A stretch of 64,000 nt of DNA from Baia soyae (GCF_004341445.1 NZ_SLXV01000006.1:1-64000); one strand, 5' to 3'; numbered from the stretch's first letter, positions 8,707 through 19,403 are shown. Translations and numbers: made by a program. The notes: a model not told the origin generated them from the sequence alone.

Positions 8707-8882
8707 AAATCAGAACCCTCCATTCTTGGTTCAACAGACAGAATAAAGTGCTCTACAATTTATGAGCCTAATGCCTCTTATATTCATAAAGATTATTTCC
8801 ATTTAAAGGATTCTAATATTTTCCTTATTTTTTTCGGTTCTTTGCATATAGAATAGTATATAGATTGCCGAAAGGAGTAAAA

Positions 8883-9635
8883 GTGATAATGCGACGTATT
8901 CTTCCTATCGTAACATCTATTCTAATCTTCTCTTTTGTGATAGTTGCTTGTACTTCAGCAGCTGATTCTGGAGGAAACAAAACTCCAGCTGCATCCACCG
9001 ACACATCCCAGACAGCACCTGTACCTACCGAAACGGCTAGCTCTCTCTCTACCAATTCGAGTGACCCAACCAAAAACGAGGCTAGTAGTAAAGAAGAAGA
9101 GAAAAGCAACAACACGGCTGAGTCAAATCAAAAAGAAAAAAATGCAAAGCCAACAAACAGTCCGACTACCCCTAAAGCACCTACAACACCAGAAAAAAGT
9201 AAAGCACCTACCAAACCAACAGCAGGAGCAACAACTCCTAGTAACAGCGCTCTATCCTCTGCTGAGAACGAAGTAGTTCGATTAGTTAATATTGAACGAC
9301 AAAAAGCTGGCTTAAAGCCTTTAGTAGCTGATACGAAGATCTCCTCCGTAGCAAGGGTAAAATCGCAAGACATGATCGACAATCGTTATTTTAATCATCA
9401 GTCACCAAGATATGGTTCTCCATTTGATATGATGAGTCATTTTGGAATTCGTTATCAAACTGCTGGTGAAAATATTGCAGCCGGACAACCTACTCCAGCT
9501 GAAGTAATGAAGAGTTGGATGAATAGCCCAGGTCACCGAGCTAACATTTTATCCAGTAATTTCACCAAAATAGGAGTCGGCTTTGTAAAAGGCGGATCTT
9601 ATGGTATGTACTGGACTCAACAATTTGCCGGATAA
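8883..9635 (+). CDS. CAP/SCP-domain lipoprotein, YkwD-like
   Basis: A lipoprotein of about 250 residues. A hydrophobic signal ends in IVAC near residue 20, a lipobox. About 105 low-complexity Ser/Thr/Pro/Lys residues then form a wall-spanning stalk. The C-terminal 120 residues are a CAP domain: NEVVRLVNIERQKAGLKPL, YFNHQSP, GENIAAG and SWMNSPGHRANILS, with the conserved His-Glu-His cavity residues. YkwD-type proteins are extracytoplasmic in spore formers; some act in spore assembly, others are general surface proteins. AAAGGAG lies 5 bases before GTG 8883 and 11 before ATG 8889, so either may start translation. Confidence 0.82.
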   Translation: MIMRRILPIVTSILIFSFVIVACTSAADSGGNKTPAASTDTSQTAPVPTETASSLSTNSSDPTKNEASSKEEEKSNNTAESNQKEKNAKPTNSPTTPKAPTTPEKSKAPTKPTAGATTPSNSALSSAENEVVRLVNIERQKAGLKPLVADTKISSVARVKSQDMIDNRYFNHQSPRYGSPFDMMSHFGIRYQTAGENIAAGQPTPAEVMKSWMNSPGHRANILSSNFTKIGVGFVKGGSYGMYWTQQFAG

Positions 9636-9653
9636 TCTTACTTACATCATGAA

Positions 9654-9698
9654 AAAACACCAACATCTAAGGGATTATCTCTTAGTGCTGGTGTTTTT
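9654..9698. terminator. Bidirectional terminator
   Basis: AAAACACCA...TGGTGTTTT hairpin, about 17-bp imperfect stem, with an A run on the left and a T run on the right. It lies between the convergent genes ending at 9635 and 9707 and serves both. Confidence 0.8.
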
Positions 9699-9706
9699 AT
9701 TTTAAC

Positions 9707-11149
9707 CTATTCTCTACTTAGATCGCACTCCGCTAACGGAACTACTTTCGTACGTTTGGTGAATTTATATCCCAACCAAACGAGCACGAATAACGGTAAC
9801 CCCACATAGGAAGCAGTCACTCCATACCAATCAATCTTATCTTCTAAAAAGGCTTGATAGTTTTGGCCAAAGATTACGATTGTACATAGGACGAACGCAA
9901 ACAGAGAACCAAAAGGGAAAAATCGTGCCCGGTAAGGTAGTTCGCTCAAGCTTCGTCCTTGTGCTTTGAACGCTTTGCGGAAACGGTAATGGCTAATCGC
10001 GATGCCAAACCAAGCAATAAAGCCTGATAAGCCCGATGCATTTAACAACCATGTATATACAACGCCATCCCCAAACAAGGAAGCAATAAAGGCTAACGCT
10101 CCCACAGCCGCTGTAACCAATAATGCAGCTACAGGCACTCCATAACGATTTACTTTTGCTAGAAAACGAGGAGCTTTTCCCTCTTTCGCAAGAGTGTAAA
10201 GCATACGGGTGGAAGCATACATCCCGGAGTTTCCTGCTGACAAGACCGCTGTTAAGATAATCGCATTCATAGCAGAAGCAGCAAATGCTAGGCCTGCATT
10301 TTTGAATACCAGCGTAAACGGACTAACTGCTACATTTTCAACTTCGTTACTTAATAAATTTGGATCTGTATGTGGAATGAGAACTCCAATAATCGCAATC
10401 GCTACAACGTAAAACAGTAAAATCCGCCAAAAAATACTTTTCACTGCACGTGGGATATTTTTCTCTGGTTCTTTACTTTCACCAGCCGCTACTCCTATTA
10501 ACTCAGTCCCTTGAAAGCTAAAACCAGCCACCATAAAGACTCCGACAACTGCTAAAATCCCCCCATTAAATGGAGCTTCTCCTGCCGTTAGATTGCTCCA
10601 ACCAGCCGTATGTCCTTCTAGAATTCCAAAGATCATCGCTAAACCAAGTATAATGAAGATAATGACGGTAGCCACTTTAATAAAAGCAAACCAAAACTCT
10701 GATTCTCCAAACCCTTTCACAGATAAGAGGTTAAGCCCGATGATCAGTAATAGAAAAAGTCCACTCCAAAGCAAAGAAGAACTATCTGGAAACCAAAACT
10801 TCATAATCAAAGAAGCTGCTACCAGTTCAAACGCAAGCGTAATCGCCCAGTTGTACCAATAATTCCAGCCTAATGCAAATCCAAAAGCAGGATCTACATA
10901 ACGAGTTCCATACGTACTAAATGAACCTGAAACCGGTAAATAAGAAGCCATTTCCCCCAAAGCTGTCATTAAGAAGTAAACCATGATCCCTACGATCACA
11001 TAAGCAAGCAACGCCCCACCTGCGCCTGCATTTGCAATCGAAGCTCCACTCGCGATGAAAAGACCTGTTCCGATCGATCCACCGATTGCAATCATGGATA
11101 GTTGACGAGCATTTAGCCCTCTACGTAATTGATTCTCATTGGTTGACAT
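9707..11149 (-). CDS. lysP: Amino-acid permease, probably lysine-specific (LysP-like)
   Basis: A 480-residue APC-superfamily transporter with about 12 membrane helices. It opens with LRRGLNARQLSMIAIGGSIGTGLFI, the unwound helix-1 substrate site of the AAT family. MTALGEMASYLPVSGSFSTYG and FGWNYWYNW-like segments are typical of LysP and relatives. Lysine specificity rests mainly on the lysine riboswitch in its leader, which is strong context. The ATG at 11149 follows GGGAGAGG; an in-frame ORF extends back into the riboswitch but is not a likely start. It imports lysine when internal lysine is low. Confidence 0.85.
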   Translation of the reverse strand: MSTNENQLRRGLNARQLSMIAIGGSIGTGLFIASGASIANAGAGGALLAYVIVGIMVYFLMTALGEMASYLPVSGSFSTYGTRYVDPAFGFALGWNYWYNWAITLAFELVAASLIMKFWFPDSSSLLWSGLFLLLIIGLNLLSVKGFGESEFWFAFIKVATVIIFIILGLAMIFGILEGHTAGWSNLTAGEAPFNGGILAVVGVFMVAGFSFQGTELIGVAAGESKEPEKNIPRAVKSIFWRILLFYVVAIAIIGVLIPHTDPNLLSNEVENVAVSPFTLVFKNAGLAFAASAMNAIILTAVLSAGNSGMYASTRMLYTLAKEGKAPRFLAKVNRYGVPVAALLVTAAVGALAFIASLFGDGVVYTWLLNASGLSGFIAWFGIAISHYRFRKAFKAQGRSLSELPYRARFFPFGSLFAFVLCTIVIFGQNYQAFLEDKIDWYGVTASYVGLPLFVLVWLGYKFTKRTKVVPLAECDLSRE

Positions 11150-11266
11150 AAAAATAACCCTCTCCCTGCCGTTCGTGTTTATCACGCGAAAGCTGGTTTG
11201 GGCATAAAAATAACCGCCAACAAATACAGACGGTAGGATCTCTTCTACCCGCACCAACATTTCGCT

Positions 11267-11478
11267 AAGATAGCTCAACACAAACCATATGCGACATGGT
11301 TTGTGACAGTCCTGTCCCTATTCGGTAACAGTCCCAGCAAAACTACATGAGAGTATGTAGTTTGCTTCGGCGGTTGTGCCTTTCCTATGTAGTCCTTGAT
11401 GTTTACTACGACGTAAGTGGTGTCGAAACTCTCCATCTCATACAAAGTACTATTCAAAACCGCGACCTCTACCTCACC
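11267..11478 (-). promoter_or_regulatory. Lysine riboswitch (L box)
   Basis: Read on the minus strand from 11478: GGTGAGGTAGAGGTCGCG, AGTACTTT, GAAAGGCACAACCGCCGAAGC, a hairpin, TTGCTGGGACTGTTACCGAA, GGACAGGACTGTCAC, a hairpin, then TTGAGCTATCTT closing the P1 helix. These blocks follow the L-box consensus of lysC-type leaders in order. It lies 118 bases before the permease ATG. The expression platform contains a small hairpin (GGGTAG/CTACCG near 11238) that could be part of a terminator, but the switch is less clear than in the SAM leaders below. The overlapping 60-codon frame is not a gene. Confidence 0.9.
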
Positions 11479-11640
11479 TTATTTGATGAGGGTTGAAATA
11501 TATAATCCATTTAGGATACTTGAAATAATTCTACACGATCATAAAAAATCCTGCAATAACTATTTCATGTAGACTTAATTTTTGATATATGTGGCATGCT
11601 ATTTATAGGTATCTATAACATGGAACATTAGGGGATTGAG

Positions 11641-14061
11641 ATGGATAAATCACGGAGAAAAACAAACAAACCTAGACGAAAAAAGTGGAAGTTGATTTTT
11701 TTAACCCTATTAACCGTTATTTTTTTAATAGCAGGTGGTATTACCGCTGTCATCGTGCAAGGAAAAACATTTGACCTTGATCAATTAGGCAATATCCAAA
11801 ATAATTCGGCCATCTACGACCTCGATGGGACCAAAGTAGCGGAACTAGGAAATTTCCAACGAGAGATTGTATCTCTAAGCGATATAAAAAAAACAAATCC
11901 TCTTCTCCCTCAAGCTTTTCTCAAAGTAGAAGATGTTCGATATTATCAGCATAGTGGTATCGATTTTTATGCATTGGGGCGAGCCGTCTACGCTAACATC
12001 ATCCAACGTGATAAAGCCCAAGGAGCCAGTACAATTACGATGCAGGTAGCTGGAAACGTAATCCTCGAAGATCGCCGTAAAACCTATACCCGCAAGGTCA
12101 AAGAAATCGCAACAGCTTGGAATTTAGAACAGAAATATAACAAAGATCAGATTCTGGAAGCATATCTGAATTACATTTACTTTGGCAATAACGTCAGAGG
12201 AATCCAAATGGCTTCGAAAATTTATTTTGGAAAAGATGTAACGAAAAATCGTCTCACCATTTCAGAGATTGCTTTCTTAGCCGGTTTGCCCAAAGCCCCC
12301 GAAGCGTACAATCCATATGCCTCCGAGAAATCCGCTCAAAGAGCAATCGAACGACGAAAAATTGTACTGACCGAAATGGCTGAGAAAAATGAGATGAATG
12401 CACTCATCACCGAAGATGAGAAGCAAAAAGCCCTACGCCAGCCCCTCGGAACGGATGAAAAATATCTCGTCCGCTATGGCAAAAAGGATGGCTATCAACC
12501 CTACAAACAATTTGTACTGAAGGAATTAACAGAGCGCTTTGGAATCATCCCTTCAGATGTGGAAAGTCGTGGATTTCGAATATACACCGGAATTAACACT
12601 CGGGCACAAGCAGAAACAGATCGTGTTCTCAAACAAGACTCCACGTATAAAAAGCAGGCTATTTTAGATGGAGGATCTGCCACCGTTGATCCACGCACAG
12701 GGCTTATTGCCGCAATCGGAGGCGGCCGTCACTACGAAGGCCAAGGCTTTCGCATTAACGGACAACTTCCGATTCAACCCGGCTCGGCCATTAAGCCTTT
12801 AACCGTTTATGCACCTGCCATCGAAAAATCAGGTGGCGACATCAACGAGTACACCATCATTCCAGATCGTGCTATCACCATTAACGGGTACAGCCCTCGT
12901 AACTATGATCGCATCTTTAGAGGTGATGTACCGCTATCCGAAGTAGTAAAAAGCTCCTTAAACGCTGCTACAGTTTGGTTGCTAGATAATAAAGTGGAAG
13001 TTGCAAATGCGTTTCAAACCGCTCAAAAACTTGGCCTTCCACTTGAAGAAGCAGACAAAAATATCGCACCCCTTGCCTTAGGTGGGCTTACAAAAGGAGT
13101 TAGCCCTCTGCAACTTGCACAAGCATATACAGCTTTAGCGAACAATGGAGTCGTCATAAAAGCACATGCAGTAAGAGAAGTGAAAGTGACTGAAAATGGA
13201 GTAGAGCAGAGCATCCCGCCTCAATCCGAGCCAGAGAAAAAACGAGTTTTTAGTCCCAAAACCGCCTACTATATGACCCGCATCCTAGAGCAAGTCGTAG
13301 AAAGTGGTACGGGACGCTCAGCACAGCTTGCAGGCGGACGACCGGCTGCTGGGAAAACAGGAACAACCAATAACAACGTTGCCGCTTGGTTTGCAGGCTA
13401 TACCCCCCAATACGTAACCGTTGCTATGGTATACAACACGAGTAAAACCCCCTTAGAAAATCGAGTAGACGACTTAACAGGCGGACACTATGCCACAACC
13501 ATTTTCAAAGACGTCATGAACAAAGCATTATCAGGGGTTCCCGTTGTAGGATTCTCCAAACCATCTGGGGTCGAGGAACCAACTCCTCCTTATACATTCC
13601 AAGCCCCACAGCTACAAGCAACCTACAGCAAAGAAGCTCAGGCGATACAAGTAAATTGGAGCAGTCCATCCGATCGAGTCACCTATCAATTACAACGCTC
13701 CGAAGATGGAAGTAACTTTGGTACGATCTTCGAAGGGGCAGGAACAAGCTATACGGATCAAAACATCCAGATTCCTGGCTACAACTTCATGGGTGGTCAA
13801 TCGAAATCCTACTATTATCGTGTAAACGCCATCGATTCGCAGACCGGGGAATCGCATACTTCATCCCCTGTAAAAGTAGACATCAACTCAACTCAGTCTA
13901 GACCACAACAACCCGATCAGCGACCCAAATCCTTTCCACCTAGACAGCCCGAACAATCTCCATCCAATCAGGAACGCCCGAACAGACAGCCTAATCAGGA
14001 AAATCAGCAACAACAACAGGAAAACCAACAAAACCCTCCTGATCGTCGACCATTTCCATAA
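11641..14061 (+). CDS. pbpF: Class A penicillin-binding protein (PBP1A-type) with FN3 domain
   Basis: An 806-residue bifunctional peptidoglycan synthase. A basic cytoplasmic tail precedes a membrane helix (18-39). The GT51 domain shows EDVRYYQHSGID near 98 (catalytic Glu), GASTITMQ near 128 and KVKEIATAWNLEQKY. The transpeptidase domain has GSAIKPL (Ser-x-x-Lys), KSSLNAAT (SxN) and AGKTGTT (KTG). A fibronectin type III domain follows near 650-730 and a Gln/Pro/Asn-rich tail ends the protein. It polymerises and cross-links glycan strands outside the membrane. The symbol is by family only; ponA-like is equally possible. A promoter-like TTGATA at 11582 with TATAGG 16 bases on lies upstream. Confidence 0.85.
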   Translation: MDKSRRKTNKPRRKKWKLIFLTLLTVIFLIAGGITAVIVQGKTFDLDQLGNIQNNSAIYDLDGTKVAELGNFQREIVSLSDIKKTNPLLPQAFLKVEDVRYYQHSGIDFYALGRAVYANIIQRDKAQGASTITMQVAGNVILEDRRKTYTRKVKEIATAWNLEQKYNKDQILEAYLNYIYFGNNVRGIQMASKIYFGKDVTKNRLTISEIAFLAGLPKAPEAYNPYASEKSAQRAIERRKIVLTEMAEKNEMNALITEDEKQKALRQPLGTDEKYLVRYGKKDGYQPYKQFVLKELTERFGIIPSDVESRGFRIYTGINTRAQAETDRVLKQDSTYKKQAILDGGSATVDPRTGLIAAIGGGRHYEGQGFRINGQLPIQPGSAIKPLTVYAPAIEKSGGDINEYTIIPDRAITINGYSPRNYDRIFRGDVPLSEVVKSSLNAATVWLLDNKVEVANAFQTAQKLGLPLEEADKNIAPLALGGLTKGVSPLQLAQAYTALANNGVVIKAHAVREVKVTENGVEQSIPPQSEPEKKRVFSPKTAYYMTRILEQVVESGTGRSAQLAGGRPAAGKTGTTNNNVAAWFAGYTPQYVTVAMVYNTSKTPLENRVDDLTGGHYATTIFKDVMNKALSGVPVVGFSKPSGVEEPTPPYTFQAPQLQATYSKEAQAIQVNWSSPSDRVTYQLQRSEDGSNFGTIFEGAGTSYTDQNIQIPGYNFMGGQSKSYYYRVNAIDSQTGESHTSSPVKVDINSTQSRPQQPDQRPKSFPPRQPEQSPSNQERPNRQPNQENQQQQQENQQNPPDRRPFP

Positions 14062-14067
14062 CAGCCA

Positions 14068-14110
14068 AAAGCGAGCACCCGTTTCCGAAACTAGTGCTCG
14101 CTTTATTTTC
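14068..14110 (+). terminator. Rho-independent terminator after the PBP gene
   Basis: Perfect 11-bp stem 14068-14078/14094-14104 (AAAGCGAGCAC/GTGCTCGCTTT) with ATTTTCTT after it. Confidence 0.85.
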
Positions 14111-14178
14111 TTCTACAACTTAGTCAAGCTGTTATGAAAGAGTATGCACTAGGGCAAACTCATAGTTTCATTCATCAC

Positions 14179-14721
14179 TTACAAAACCTTGCTAGCAGAA
14201 ATCGCCTTTGTAAAGGTAACCAGTTCCTCAACTACTCCACGGAATCGTTTATCTGCCGCTTCGATTAATTGTCCATTTCCGGTTAAGTCAGCAGGGTCAA
14301 TAACAACTTGTTGAGGCAATCCCAAACCGAGTATCCCACGGATTACGGTTCGCACATTATTAAGCGCATTGATGCCACCTTTTCCGCCACCTCCTGCCGC
14401 TGCAATGGAAACAGGCTTTTGGCGAAAATAGGAAGATCCCAGGAAATCAAGAGCATTTTTCAACGCCCCACTCATAGCGCTATGATATTCAGGGGTAAGA
14501 ATGAAAAATGCCTCCGCTTGGCTGGCATAATCACGCAACTTTTGGACATTTGGGTGCAGTTCTTCTCCTTCTGCCCCTGAATAGAGAGGAAGGATATCAT
14601 GACCTACATCAAAAAATGTAACATCTGCTCCTAGTTCGGTAAGATATTTCGAACCGAGATTCGCTACCTTTCTTGTATTTGACTCAACTCTAGCGCTTCC
14701 ACTTATCACTAAGATTTGCAA
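14179..14721 (-). CDS. NADPH-dependent FMN reductase / azoreductase-like flavoprotein
   Basis: A 180-residue flavodoxin-fold protein. ILVISGSARVESNTRKVA (residues 3-20) is the phosphate loop that binds FMN, and FILTPEYHSAMSGALKNALD near 78 is the hallmark of the NADPH:FMN reductase family (YhdA, EmoB, azoreductase). It reduces FMN or quinone/azo compounds with NADPH. I choose the TTG at 14721 with GGAGG 8 bases upstream, which gives the family's usual length. Upstream ATGs at 14736 and 14784 overlap or precede that ribosome site. It is a single gene, convergent with the PBP. Confidence 0.78.
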   Translation of the reverse strand: MQILVISGSARVESNTRKVANLGSKYLTELGADVTFFDVGHDILPLYSGAEGEELHPNVQKLRDYASQAEAFFILTPEYHSAMSGALKNALDFLGSSYFRQKPVSIAAAGGGGKGGINALNNVRTVIRGILGLGLPQQVVIDPADLTGNGQLIEAADKRFRGVVEELVTFTKAISASKVL

Positions 14722-15006
14722 TCGAAATTCCTCCATATGTATATAACATTTTTTTGATACCATCATAGCACGATTTTGTCTCAAATTTCGATTTCTATCC
14801 CATACTAAGTAAGGTAGATATAACAGAAAAAACCGAACTCACTTACTTTACGACAGTTTGTTCAAGATACTGATATAGTAAGTTCAAAAATGGTATGATA
14901 TTATGCGAATTGACTATAACGTATCTTAATCAGATTATCCATCAACTATACAACAGACATGTTACTCCATTCATAGCTGTATAGCTGGTGAAAAGGTGGA
15001 TTTTTA

Positions 15007-16038
15007 ATGAGTAAACCATTTAATGATGCATTCTTAAAAGCTTGTCGAAAAGAACAAACTCCACATGTTCCAGTATGGTATATGCGCCAAGCAGGGAGAT
15101 ACCAGCCAGAATATCGTGAGATTCGCAAGAAATATACATTCTTCGAGATGAGTGAGATCCCAGAAGTTTGTGCAGAAGTAACTCGTCTTCCTGTCGAACA
15201 GCTAGGGGTAGACGCTGCGATTTTATTTGCGGATATTATGACACCCCTACAACATATTGGTGTAGATGTCGAAATCCGCTCAGGAGTCGGTCCTGTCATC
15301 GATAATCCGATCCGTTCGGAGAAAGATGTAGAGCGTTTGACGGAAATTGATCCTGAAACGCATGTGGCAACCACGTTGGAAGCGATTCGCATCTTGAACC
15401 AACAATTATCCGTACCTTTGATCGGCTTTGCAGGTGCTCCTTTTACATTGGCAAGCTACATGATCGAAGGCGGACCATCGAAGAATTATCATAAAACCAA
15501 AGCCTTTATGTATGCCGAGCCTGTTGCATGGAAAGCCTTGATGGAGAAGCTAGGTGCGATGACCATCTCCTACTTAAAAGCCCAAGTAAAAGCTGGCGCA
15601 CATGCCATCCAGGTATTTGACTCTTGGGTTGGTGCACTAAATGAACAAGATTATCAGCTGTATGTCGCACCGATTATGCACAAGATCTTCCAAGCTTTAA
15701 AGGAAATGGGTGTACCAACCATCTATTTTGGAATTGGAACGGGACATCTTCTTACCGAATGGAACAAGCTTCCTGTAGATGTGCTTGGATTAGACTGGCG
15801 CACATCCATCACGCAAGCACGAGCAAAAGGAATCGACAAAGCGCTACAAGGAAACCTAGATCCTTCTCTACTAATTGGCCCATGGGAAGTCATCCAAGAA
15901 CGGGCAAAGGCAATTTTGGATCAAGGGATGGCACAACCTGGTTATATCTTTAACCTAGGACACGGAATTTTCCCAGATGTACCTGTAGAAAACCTACAAA
16001 AACTAACTGCTTTTATCCATGAATATACAAAGAGGTAA
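15007..16038 (+). CDS. hemE: Uroporphyrinogen III decarboxylase
   Basis: A 343-residue enzyme that decarboxylates the four acetate side chains of uroporphyrinogen III to give coproporphyrinogen [19 protein letters not shown] (residues 20-35) is the family signature with the substrate-binding Arg residues. FADIMTP near 75 carries the key Asp, and FDSWVGAL near 205 and [10 protein letters not shown] near 315 are further conserved blocks. Length is typical. AAGGTGG precedes the ATG. It leads the hemEHY cluster, with 6 bp to hemH. This is the order found in Bacillus subtilis. Confidence 0.96.
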   Translation: MSKPFNDAFLKACRKEQTPHVPVWYMRQAGRYQPEYREIRKKYTFFEMSEIPEVCAEVTRLPVEQLGVDAAILFADIMTPLQHIGVDVEIRSGVGPVIDNPIRSEKDVERLTEIDPETHVATTLEAIRILNQQLSVPLIGFAGAPFTLASYMIEGGPSKNYHKTKAFMYAEPVAWKALMEKLGAMTISYLKAQVKAGAHAIQVFDSWVGALNEQDYQLYVAPIMHKIFQALKEMGVPTIYFGIGTGHLLTEWNKLPVDVLGLDWRTSITQARAKGIDKALQGNLDPSLLIGPWEVIQERAKAILDQGMAQPGYIFNLGHGIFPDVPVENLQKLTAFIHEYTKR

Positions 16039-16044
16039 TCAGTT

Positions 16045-17010
16045 ATGGAAAACACCACAATTGGATTATTAGTAATGGCATATGGTACTCCTAGAAGTCC
16101 TGAGGAGATCGAACCTTATTACACACATATCCGTCGCGGGCATACACCACCACCAGATCTTTTAGAGGATCTAACGAATCGCTATGAGATGATTGGCGGA
16201 GTTTCTCCCCTCGCTCGAATTACAGAAGAGCAAGCATATGCTTTAGAAAAAGCTCTAAACGCAAGAAATAGCGAGAAAACGTTTAAAGTATACCTTGGCT
16301 TAAAACATACCACTCCTTTTATTGAAGATGCGGTACAACAGATGCACGCAGATGGAATTAGAGAGGCAGTAAGTATCGTACTTGCACCTCATTACTCCAC
16401 TTTTAGCGTGAAATCGTACAATAAACGGGCCCAAGAAGAAGCAGAAAAACTAGGCGGACTTGCCATTTATTCCGTAGATAACTGGCATACGGAACCCAAG
16501 TTTATTTCTTATTGGGTTTCTCAGTTGCAGAAAACATTCTCTTCTATCCCTACGGAACAGCAGGCGAAAACGATTGTTATTTTCTCTGCTCATAGTTTAC
16601 CAGAGAAAATTCTTCAAGTCGGCGATCCCTATCCGGTTCAACTAGAGAAGACTGCTGAGCTAATCGCTGAAGAGTCCAACATCCCCCACTACGCCATCGG
16701 CTGGCAAAGTGCAGGCAACACACGTGATCCTTGGATTGGCCCCGATGTTCAGGACCTGACTCGCGAATTATACGACAAGCACGGATATACTTCCTTCGTA
16801 TATTGTCCAGTTGGGTTTGTATCGGACCACTTAGAAGTTTTATATGATAACGATTATGAATGTAAAGTCGTAACAGACGAAATTGGAGCAAACTACTATC
16901 GCCCAGAGATGCCAAATACAGAGCCTATCTTTATCGACGGATTAGCAGATGTCGTAGAAAAGCGTTTATCCATGGAGAAAGGGACTAACTATGAACTCAG
17001 CTCCCTCTAA
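16045..17010 (+). CDS. hemH: Coproporphyrin III (formerly protoporphyrin) ferrochelatase
   Basis: A 321-residue type II chelatase. [20 protein letters not shown] opens the fold. [13 protein letters not shown] near 112 and [11 protein letters not shown] near 178 contain the catalytic His, and the Glu near 255 in [12 protein letters not shown] completes the metal path. In Firmicutes this enzyme inserts iron into coproporphyrin III (CpfC), not protoporphyrin; this is family knowledge. The Cys-ligated Fe-S cluster of other ferrochelatases is absent, as in B. subtilis. The 3' end overlaps the hemY start by 20 bp. Confidence 0.95.
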   Translation: MENTTIGLLVMAYGTPRSPEEIEPYYTHIRRGHTPPPDLLEDLTNRYEMIGGVSPLARITEEQAYALEKALNARNSEKTFKVYLGLKHTTPFIEDAVQQMHADGIREAVSIVLAPHYSTFSVKSYNKRAQEEAEKLGGLAIYSVDNWHTEPKFISYWVSQLQKTFSSIPTEQQAKTIVIFSAHSLPEKILQVGDPYPVQLEKTAELIAEESNIPHYAIGWQSAGNTRDPWIGPDVQDLTRELYDKHGYTSFVYCPVGFVSDHLEVLYDNDYECKVVTDEIGANYYRPEMPNTEPIFIDGLADVVEKRLSMEKGTNYELSSL

Positions 17011-18424
17011 AAACATCGTCATCGTAGGCGGCGGTATTACAGGACTCTCAGCAGCGTTCTATCTACAAAAGGAGCTTCGGGCAAGAAATCTTCCTTGGAC
17101 GATTACCTTGCTCGAATCCAAACAACAACTAGGTGGAAAAATCCAGACTATCGTTCGAGATGGATATACCATGGAGCGAGGACCTGATTCGTTTCTATCA
17201 CGGAAGCCAAGTGCAACGCAGTTAGTTCGGGATGTAGGCCTCGAAGCCGATCTAGTACGAAATGAAGTCGGGCAAGCCTATATCCTTCGGCATGGACAGC
17301 TCCTTCCTATTCCAGAAGGGGCCGTGATGGGAGTTCCTACGGAAATAAAACCGTTTGTCACTACTTCCCTCCTATCTCCCCTCGGAAAAATGAGAGCCGC
17401 TGCTGATCTAGTACTTCCTGCGTCCAAAATGCTATCGGAAGAAGACCAGTCCGTAGGAACGTTTTTCCGACAACGTTTGGGAAATGAAGTCGTCGAAAAT
17501 ATCATCGAACCCCTTCTCTCTGGGGTTTATGCGGGTAATATTGATCAGATGAGTCTCATGACGACTTTTCCTCAATTTGCTCAAATGGGAAGAGAGCATC
17601 GTAGTTTAATTCTCGGTATGAAATCCTCACGCCCTAAGAAACAGGCAAATCAGAAGCCTGTAGGGATCTTTCAAACGTTAAAATCTGGACTCTCTTCACT
17701 AGTGTATGCGCTGGAATCTCAGTTAACAGATGTTGACGTAAGAAAAGGGATCTCTGTAGAAAAGATTGTGCGAGATCAAAATCAATATAGATTGTCCCTT
17801 CCAAACGGTGAACTGCTGCTAGCAGATAGTGTCATTCTAACTACTCCGCATGGACTCGCCCGTAAAATCTTAGGGGATCCTGACTTTTTAAAGCCCCTCC
17901 ACGATCGCCCCACCTCTGTGGCAACTGCTATCTTGGCCTATCCACAAGAAGCGATCACATTGGATAAAGAGGGAACAGGATTCTTGGTTCCACGCAGCGA
18001 GGAAGGGTACTCCATCACCGCTTGCACATGGACCAATAAAAAGTGGCCTCATACCGCTCCTCTAGGAAAGACACTGCTACGTTGCTATGTAGGACGTGCA
18101 GGCGAAGAAGCAATCGTCGACCTGGATGATTCAGAGATTGTGGATACAGTAATTCAAGACATCAAAAAGTTATTCAACATTACAGGTGAACCAGAATTTA
18201 GCTATGTGACACGTTGGAGACGAGCCATGCCACAGTTTGTGCCGGGACATAAAACATGGCATTCTAATGTACAGAAGCAAATCCGCAATCAATACCCTGG
18301 CCTGTTTCTTGCTGGCTCATCGTACGCTGGCTCAGGGATTCCTGATTGTATCGATCAAGGTAAAAATGCCATCACCGACGTAATCGATTACGTATCGTCC
18401 ATATCTTTATCCACTGCTTTGTGA
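16991..18424 (+). CDS. hemY: Coproporphyrinogen III oxidase (HemY/CgoX)
   Basis: A 477-residue FAD enzyme. [17 protein letters not shown] (residues 9-25) is the dinucleotide-binding motif, followed by [29 protein letters not shown] near 63 is the conserved substrate/FAD loop, and the C-terminal [17 protein letters not shown] holds the second FAD contact. It oxidises coproporphyrinogen III to coproporphyrin III with oxygen, and hemH then inserts iron. The final HemQ decarboxylase is not in this window. The start lies inside hemH, which suggests translational coupling. Confidence 0.94.
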   Translation: MNSAPSKNIVIVGGGITGLSAAFYLQKELRARNLPWTITLLESKQQLGGKIQTIVRDGYTMERGPDSFLSRKPSATQLVRDVGLEADLVRNEVGQAYILRHGQLLPIPEGAVMGVPTEIKPFVTTSLLSPLGKMRAAADLVLPASKMLSEEDQSVGTFFRQRLGNEVVENIIEPLLSGVYAGNIDQMSLMTTFPQFAQMGREHRSLILGMKSSRPKKQANQKPVGIFQTLKSGLSSLVYALESQLTDVDVRKGISVEKIVRDQNQYRLSLPNGELLLADSVILTTPHGLARKILGDPDFLKPLHDRPTSVATAILAYPQEAITLDKEGTGFLVPRSEEGYSITACTWTNKKWPHTAPLGKTLLRCYVGRAGEEAIVDLDDSEIVDTVIQDIKKLFNITGEPEFSYVTRWRRAMPQFVPGHKTWHSNVQKQIRNQYPGLFLAGSSYAGSGIPDCIDQGKNAITDVIDYVSSISLSTAL

Positions 18425-18460
18425 TAGCCATCACAATTGAAGCAAATCTATTGGTTAAGA

Positions 18461-18505
18461 AAAAGCATGTGTATCTTTTAACCGAGATACACATGCTTTT
18501 TTGAT
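18461..18505. terminator. Bidirectional terminator
   Basis: Perfect 16-bp stem 18461-18476/18485-18500 flanked by A and T runs, between the convergent hemY and protease genes. Confidence 0.88.
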
Positions 18506-18506
18506 T

Positions 18507-19403
18507 TTACAACATAACCGAGGCATCACTTGATTCGAATATCTTTACTACTTCTCTCTCTCTCATCATCACAATATAATTCACATAGAGACGCCACCAC
18601 GCTTGCCAGAGTTCATCCCCATATGGCTTGTACACGACATTTAAGCCGATGCTTTTGGCATCAAAATGATCGATCACTTGCCCATGGTTCGGGTACTTCT
18701 CGATGTTGATCAGTTCTTCGGCAATTCGCTGAGCTTCTTTTAGATTTCCTTTATGCATCGAACGAGAAAGCCACTTAACTGCCAAACGTTTCGAATGTTC
18801 GATCGATTTTAAACAATAATCGATTAAAGCTGCGTCTACACCCTTGAGAAACGGATAGTAGGCTGGGTTTAATGCTTGACCGTTTGCATGTTCTTTCTTA
18901 ATCATCTCAAGACCATTCAAAAATGCTTGAGCAGGCCTGAAAGCTAGTCCAAATGAAGTGGGAATCGTCACTTGTGGATCAATCGGACCTAGCTCAGAGG
19001 TATTACTCATGACAATTTCATCTGCCGCCAAACTAACTAAAGTAGCTGCACTCTTCGCTGCTTGTGGAACAACAACTCGCAAATGTTTCGTTCGTGATAG
19101 AAGTGTATGAACGATAATCTCGGCTGCATTCGGATCTCCACCAGGGCTTTGGATAATAAAATCCACATCACTATCTTTATCGATGCTTGCGATAATCTCA
19201 TTAAACGGTGCGATGTCCTCGCGCAAAATCGCACTATCTGAGTGATTCAGATTCGACATATATACAATGACTCGTCGCCCAGTTACTTTCTCAATCTCTT
19301 TGATAAAAGCTTGTCTATCATACCGATCGCGATTCACCGCATGTGTGAGCGGTTGGTTCGGTAAGAAGAGAGAAAGAGATGGGGGTACTTGTGGTTGATC
19401 CAT
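18507..19403 (-). CDS. SDH-family (ClpP/crotonase fold) serine protease
   Basis: A 298-residue protein of the serine dehydrogenase proteinase family, related to SppA. FIIQSPGGDPNAAEIIV near 85 is the oxyanion loop. VVVPQAAKSAATLVSLAADEIVMS near 112 contains the likely nucleophile Ser in KSAAT, and SELGPIDPQVTIP near 140 is the conserved loop after it. No signal peptide or membrane helix is seen at the N-terminus, so it probably works in the cytoplasm or loosely on the membrane. Substrate unknown. ATG 19403 follows AAGGGG. It may be co-transcribed with the small gene just upstream. Confidence 0.78.
   Translation of the reverse strand: MDQPQVPPSLSLFLPNQPLTHAVNRDRYDRQAFIKEIEKVTGRRVIVYMSNLNHSDSAILREDIAPFNEIIASIDKDSDVDFIIQSPGGDPNAAEIIVHTLLSRTKHLRVVVPQAAKSAATLVSLAADEIVMSNTSELGPIDPQVTIPTSFGLAFRPAQAFLNGLEMIKKEHANGQALNPAYYPFLKGVDAALIDYCLKSIEHSKRLAVKWLSRSMHKGNLKEAQRIAEELINIEKYPNHGQVIDHFDAKSIGLNVVYKPYGDELWQAWWRLYVNYIVMMREREVVKIFESSDASVML

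Noticed and set aside
11275-11457. A 60-codon ORF upstream of the lysine permease
   Set aside because: It lies wholly inside the lysine riboswitch and has no ribosome site of its own.
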